A stretch of DNA of 64,000 nucleotides from Xylaria sp. FL1777 (lineage: Eukaryota > Ascomycota > Sordariomycetes > Xylariales > Xylariaceae): the NCBI GenBank assembly GCA_022578965.1, contig MU400527.1, forward strand, positions 310,001 through 374,000. Reading direction: 5' to 3'. The translations under genes were made by a program, and so were the position numbers. How positions within the stretch are numbered: position 1 is the stretch's first letter; the number at the start of each line of letters is the position of its first letter. Positions 58,178 through 64,000 of this stretch are shown in pieces. The notes under the pieces are model-generated. The model was not told the origin of the DNA and made no database searches. It was given only the letters and a program-made list of their open reading frames with translations.

Positions 58178-61100
58178 ATCTCCTATCAAGCGAAGGTATA
58201 TTGACAGGGAGAAAATTTTAGTTAAGAGGTAGATAGGCGATATCCTTCCGATGAAGGCCGTCGGGAATGTTATGGCTGTGGCAGTACACTGCAAGATTTA
58301 CACGAATCGTCTTCCGTTAAGTAGCTCAGGTCGAGAATCCAACCCGCGGGAGTGTAGGATAATGCCGAAGTCATTCCTTACGGGAGTTGAAGCCTCAGAA
58401 CAAGCGGAACAGGCCGCCTACCTACAATAACGAGAGTGGGAGGAGCCGCGGGCTGAACCTACACTGGCAATGTAGATAGATGAATAAGGAAGTACTTGAC
58501 AGCAGCCATGGTTGCCGATGCGGTTGAGCTATATGTGGACTTGCCCACGCGACATGCAGAAAATCTGCCGCCTTCACGATACGCGCGTGCTAGCCATTGG
58601 CTCAGACACCTAGATAAGGAGGGACAATGACGGGGATGACGATAGGGATCCAGACCATACCATGCATGGTGCGTCATGAAACACCCTTCAGCTATCTAGG
58701 GTCGGTTTCTTGTGTTCCTAAGTTGATAACACAAACGCCGTCTTCACACCTGAAGCTGCAGCTATACTACATCACGTTACTACTAAGGGCTAAAAGTTGG
58801 GCTATGGTGATACTATCTATCGTCTATGGAGCCAAAGCCGTGCTTATCTGTCACAATATATTGCTATTAACTGTGCATATGTGCCTTATGATCGTCGTCT
58901 TTTCACTGAAGTTAATAGGCAGTGAGACAACAATAGCCCGTCAAAACTAACCTTGAGACAGAATCGCAACCTTCCTCGGTGGCACCATACCGATGGCCGG
59001 GGTAAGGTTTAGTAGTCTGACCCGTAGTATATACATGGGCATCCAGGAAGAGGACATTCTGCGCACACTAGGATTAGCTTGTTTGGGACATATTAAAAAT
59101 CTACGCTGTTGACCTGCTGTAATTATTCCATTATCTAGGACTAATAAGACCGAGTCTAGAAAACGACGATGTGATAAGGACCGAGCGGGATGTGAAATGA
59201 TTGACAATAAATATTAGTATTGTTCTTTAGTAGCGAAGATTCTGCAACGAGCTCGCTCGCCTCCGGAAAGGCGCAACTAATTCGGAATCGCCCGCCTGCG
59301 ATTCTTCACCTAGAGAAAATAGTGTACGTACTTATTTTTGGGGGGCATCCTATCCAGGAATAGGGTGATGGTCCCCTGGTCAGACAAGGCTTAGTCTAGT
59401 GCTTGTCTCGAAGAGCCGTCTTGGCCTCCGGTCTTAACTAACGTTACCAATCTCCTAAGCTAAATCCCAAGACTCAAATAAACAACTTATATGAAGTTTA
59501 GAGACAAGTGTCAATGTTTTAAATCCTTCGCAATGCATTATTCAGAACATGCTTACTGCTCATTTCAGTGTAGAAAACCATGGCCATAGTGCACAACGCG
59601 ATGTTTTGTCCCCATACAGAGGAGTACCTGAATCAGTAGCCAGCCGTATGCCAACACGCTTTGGTGTCTCGGGAGTCTCCACGTGTATACAATGTCGGAG
59701 TTTTCAGGTCCCTGTTGCGGTATTCTGCATCGGGAAGCCGCAGGACACGGCGCTGTTCACCCCCGCGTGGTCAAGGGAGCGTGGAGGGGTTATCTACGTG
59801 GGCGGCTGGAGAGTTGCCTCCGTGTAATTCATCTCCTGAGTATGAAAGGTAGCGGCTGTTTGTCATTCTGACCCGTCGGGAGTGCAGAGAGTAGACACGA
59901 AGAACACGTAGACGCCCTGACAGATTGTAATCTTGCTTGTGCACCTCTGTCGCATGATGTCACGGTCATCAAGACACGAGGAGATTCATATCGAATTACA
60001 CGGCATCAAGGGATTCCTAGGTAAGCAGTTAGTTCGCCTCGGAGTCCGGAAAAGCGGTGACGCTAAAGTCATCGTACTAAGAGAAGACAAAACCGGTCTG
60101 TCGGTATTGTGGTACAACTCCTACCGCAGGCGCGTAACACCGGCTGAATCACATCGCCATTGGCTTTGCCACGTAGAGTGATGAGCATCTCATAGCGCGC
60201 TTGCGGCTTAATATAGGTTACATCCCCTGTTTGCACATATGGTATTGACTAGAAGTACAGCCGCACAAATTCTCTTGCGGGTCGGGGTGAGTAAGCATAT
60301 ATTCCTCGTACTCGTCGATCCCGGCCTGGAAAAGGACCGATAATTGGCACATTGAGATTGGAAAAGCTCCAAACATACATTGTAAGCAGCCTGTAGCACA
60401 GATGGTCTTGTCTCCTTTGACAGGTTGACAACAGATACAAATCCAATTAGCTACCGAGTCTTAAAGCAGTTAATAAGTCAAAAGTTTATATAATACGTTT
60501 TATGATAGACTTTGCAGAATTATGACACTTGATATACCGTACTTTAGGAGCCAAACACGTAGGCATTCGCAAACCATATATATACCTAGTCCACTCCCAA
60601 CCAGCAGGTTTGAGCACAATTAGACAAAGGGCCAAAAATGAAGAAGTTCTCCCGAGGGTGACTCGAAAACCTGGCGCGTGAATTTTTAAGATAATCTACA
60701 ATCACGATCCGACGCGCTACCTACCAACTTTCGCATCAGGAGATGACAGATACTTTCTTTAGTTGCTTCTTGCAGCTTATCTACACAACCCAAATGCCAG
60801 AACGCATCAACACCGCACCAGGTACGTGGGAATCACATTAGCCTATATGCTATGTAACTCTATCTGATGTTTCAACTTCGCCCATTGAGATAACTGGTGT
60901 GGTAAATGGATACTGTAGTGGTATGGGGGATTTCTTGCATATATAGTGTTACTTGCATAACCTACGGTGACAAGGATTAGCGTAGATGAAGCCCTTCTGT
61001 CTACCTAGGTGACATCGAGGTGAACATCAAGATATGCATATGCGGTTCTTGATTTCCGATATCCATCAATGTTTCCCCAAATCTGACGTTGCATTGCTTT

Positions 61101-61636
61101 TTCTCAATTTTCTTCTCGAAACATGCATGACCTCCCCCCCCCTCCCAATAAGCCATTTCCAGTCATTATTATCTTCTGTAAATCCTATCTTGCTTTCCCC
61201 CCCCGCCCTGCGCGTATGTACGGCCGTAAGTGCGGAGAGGACAACGATCATTGGCTGCAGACTTCTGGGGTAACCCGGATTTCGCGGGGAAATCGAAGCG
61301 TATTCAACATCCATCATCATCTCTGACCCGTCCCGATTCACATGTAATGCAGTCCACCTAGTTCGTGGCTGATGGTCTTGTTGGGACTTTCGTGCCGAGA
61401 ATTCGGATGCCTAGGCTAACACCAAGCCTCGGTGAGGGGTAGGACCGTAACCTGAACATCCGACGGATGAGCAGACTATTTATTGTCGAGTTGAGCTAGA
61501 ATATGCTATGATCCTCACATCTCAAGATTCCTCTAGTGGTCTTGAGCAATGTAATTATCGTTGAGTTTCAGTATCGTATCTTCACCATATCAACTTTTCC
61601 AGAACTGGCCAGTAATATAACTAGTTATCACTCACC
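58178..61636. other. Long region without a recognised gene
   Basis: About 3.5 kb. Only short frames are present, for example 58508-58630 (40 codons, MVADAVELYVDLP...), three overlapping frames at 59549-59871, and 59933-60181. None has a known motif or a consistent splice structure. Two C-runs occur near 61130-61145 and 61197-61206. A small multi-exon gene like NIP7 could still be hidden here. Confidence 0.35.
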
Positions 61637-63390
61637 ATGACGACCACCGACGCAGCCCCTGGTGTTCCCAAGACGCACAAGGCGTGCGTCTATGATCAGC
61701 CCGGTTCCTGTTCCATCGCGATCCGTGATGTCCCTACACCCGAGCCTGGGCCAAACGAAGTGCTGGTGAAACTGACGCATTCAGGGATCTGCCATTCTGA
61801 CTATGGAATAAGTAGGCTCTTAACCATTCTCATTCGAAATTCAAGCTAATCTACTCTATGATAAAAGTGATGAACAATGTAAGCGTTATAGATCGATATA
61901 TGCAGCGTATATAAAAGGACCGGCACATCAACTAACTGAGATGCTCCGGGCTATAGTGGAGAACACTGCCCTTCCCAACACAATCAGGCCAGATAGGAGG
62001 ACACGAAGGCCTGGGCCACGTAGTGAAGCTCGGCGAGGGTGCTGAGAAGACGGGTGTGAAGATTGGTGATCGCGTAGGCATCAAATGGGTCGCGTCTGCG
62101 GTGAGCAACTTTCTAATGTCATTTTCTTCTCGTTTCGGCGGCTTTTGAATAAAGCACAGGAAGAAGCTCCATCTTGTACCAAATCAGATCTTAGAAGCTT
62201 CCTACAGACCCAACAACTTCCACATCATATTCAAAGTAGTGATGGCTGACTCCTAGCAATAGTGTTTAGCGTGCCGTACGTGTTACCTTCCACACGTCCT
62301 CTAGTCAAGTTTGTACCACGTATAGACGGTATTCATTTAATACCGGCCGATGGTAGAAATTGAATACCTAAGCTAATTTGGCGTTGTCTGGCTAGAACCC
62401 TGCATTGAGGGTTTGGAGGGTCTCTGCTTCAACCAGAAGATTAGCGGGTATTACACCCCGGGCACATTTCAAGAATATGTACTCAGTGCCGCAAAGTAAG
62501 TATTCTATACAACACTACACGCTCACCATATTCTCAAGCCTCGGGAGAAATACTTCTATACGATAAGAAAACAGGCAACTACCGTTAAAGCTAACACACC
62601 CAGTTACGTGACCCCCATCCCCGAGTCCCTCCCAGGCGAGCTCGCGGCCCCCATGCTCTGCGCCGGCGTGACGACGTACTCAGCGCTGCAAAAATGCGGC
62701 GCGAAGCCGGGCCAATGGGTCGTGATCTCGGGCGCAGGCGGCGGTCTCGGCTCAGTAGCGACGAGCCTCGCGGCAAGAGGGATGGGATACCGCGTGGTGG
62801 GCATCGACATGCCGAGCAAGAAAGAAAGCGTCCTCGAGTCCGGCGCAGAGCACTTCATCGACCTGACGGCGTTCGACGACGCGAGCATCGGGAAGGAGGT
62901 GAAGAGGCTGACGGGCCTCGGCGCCGCGGCTGTCATCGTGTGCACGGGCAGCAACAGGGCTTACGGACAAGCTATATCTAGTACGCACTCACTCCCGAGT
63001 TTCCTATGTCTGTATTTACCAAAGCTTCACTCTTGAGTTTTCCAGGAATAGGGGTAAGTCTTCACTATCATGAGCCGTGATTTCTAACAACGGGGTTCTC
63101 GTATAGTGCTTCGCTTCGGCGGCACCCTGGTCTGCGTAGGCATGCCTGAGGGTGAGCAGGTGCCCATCGCCAACGTGTGCCCGTCGTCCCTGGTCCAGCA
63201 CCACCACAACGTCGTGTCGTCGGCCGTCGGGAACCGCCGCGAGGCCATCGAGACTCTAGAGATGGCCACGCGCGGCATCGTCAAGTTCCCGGTGCGCACC
63301 GTCGGCATGAGTGAGCTGCAGTCCGTTTTCGAGGACTTGAGTCGGGGGAATATCACGGGGCGAGTTGTGTTGGATTTAACTTCTGCATGA
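61637..63390 (+). CDS. Zinc alcohol dehydrogenase (yeast ADH1-like), with 11-nt and 13-nt microexons
   Basis: NAD-dependent alcohol dehydrogenase of the cytosolic, probably tetrameric class. Seven exons: 61637-61811, 61868-61878, 61957-62100, 62263-62275, 62396-62495, 62604-62980, 63107-63390; 367 aa in unbroken frame. Catalytic zinc ligands: GICHSD and GGHEGLG. Structural zinc: CLACQPCIEGLEGLC (CxxCxxCx7C). Later blocks: ISGYYTPGTFQEYV, NYVTPIPESLPGEL, MLCAGVTTYSALQ, GAGGGLG and FGGTLVCVGMPEG. The 11-nt exon completes YGIMMNNWRTLPFPTQ. The 13-nt exon supplies the first two structural Cys residues. Each is the only way to restore family sequence and frame. It may mark the far edge of the PKS cluster or be independent. 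Confidence 0.9.
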
Positions 63391-64000
63391 TCCTATTATA
63401 CAAACCCCAATAACAGTATGTAGTATAACTACACCTTATATCTAGAATAGTTATCTATGTTGCTTAGCTTATACTGCATAATTAATCTTTAAGCCTGCCA
63501 TCAACTCGCATACCGCTATGCACAAATGAACTTTCATCACTGCTTCAAGTCCTGCATCTCTTCATATCGCTGTCCGTGCACCGGTAATTTAAGCATGACG
63601 CAGCTTTCTCAGCCGCTTGGTCTACATGCTATTCTTTCTTTCCCAGCTGTCAAGTAAAACTAGCCTAGTCTGCAGGTCTATGTCTATGCTTATGGTTACC
63701 GTCTATCCATAGACAAACGATATCTAGACCTACAGTACGACCTATAGCTACTCGAAATGTCAAGGGCAGGTGCTGGGTACGCGACCTCAATATACTGATG
63801 AGGCTTTAACATGACCAAATGAACATCTCTACGCCAACGATATCACATATGTTAAACTATGAGTGATGTGAGGGACAAGGTGCGATAAAGAGGCACAAAG
63901 CCGATATCAGTCAATATAACGTAGATAGATTAGGTCGGAAGCCAACAAACTGCATGTATTCATTCACCCCAAGCGCCTGCTCTAATCGTAAAATAATTAT
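63391..64000. other. Intergenic region to window end
   Basis: Downstream of the alcohol dehydrogenase. Nothing recognised on either strand. Confidence 0.45.

Noticed and set aside
58627..58950. 107-codon plus-strand frame
   Set aside because: No motif, no homologue known to me, and no supporting splice structure; hydrophobic runs reflect AT-rich sequence.
63040..63056. Extra 8-nt microexon (gaataggg) in the second alcohol dehydrogenase
   Set aside because: It has acceptor and donor-like ends but would break the frame with the next exon; direct joining of 62980 to 63107 gives the family sequence.
1..64000. CRISPR arrays, bacterial operons and tRNA genes
   Set aside because: No regular spaced repeats and no tRNA B-box-like cloverleaf were seen; gene structure is clearly eukaryotic.

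Overview
The window is nuclear DNA of a filamentous ascomycete (Pezizomycotina). The evidence is many short spliceosomal introns (about 50-160 bp, GT-AG, with CTAAC/CTGAC-like branch sites), a heterokaryon-incompatibility (HET) gene, a highly reducing polyketide synthase (PKS), and a 15.1-kb AT-saturated repeat with the C-to-T signature of repeat-induced point mutation (RIP). A Sordariomycete is my guess, but the sequence alone does not settle it. All gene models were built by joining reading frames at splice sites and checking phase by hand. No transcript data were available.

Left arm (1-24,600) is mostly conserved single-copy genes: a large-subunit catalase, a zinc alcohol dehydrogenase, a DUF4267-like membrane protein, Aurora kinase, the mitochondrial protease ATP23, glutamate 5-kinase, NIP7, NOC3, a hypothetical protein, a probable POP3, a kinase-like phosphotransferase (APH fold) and a hypothetical protein. 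NIP7 is cut into 11 small exons and is easy to miss by ORF calling. NIP7 and NOC3, both 60S ribosome-assembly factors, are head-to-head across 359 bp. POP3 (RNase P/MRP) lies about 6 kb further on.

Middle (24,646-39,765) is one long AT-rich block bounded by two 217-bp direct repeats that align without gaps. A purine tract precedes the right copy, so this is an LTR retrotransposon (or nested elements) destroyed by C-to-T mutation. Mutation load falls toward both outer edges. No intact gene remains inside.

Right arm (39,766-64,000) is accessory. A HET-domain gene is followed by a probable secondary-metabolite cluster: a short-chain dehydrogenase (SDR) whose expected catalytic Tyr is Phe, an eight-exon cytochrome P450, and a divergently placed ten-exon PKS (KS-AT-DH-MT-ER-KR-ACP, about 2525 aa, no release domain). 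An NCS1-family nucleobase permease follows tail-to-tail. After about 3.5 kb without a recognisable gene comes a second zinc alcohol dehydrogenase containing 11-nt and 13-nt microexons. The inferred logic is that the PKS builds a reduced, possibly C-methylated chain, the P450 and perhaps the dehydrogenases tailor it, and release needs something outside the PKS. No cluster transcription factor is visible.
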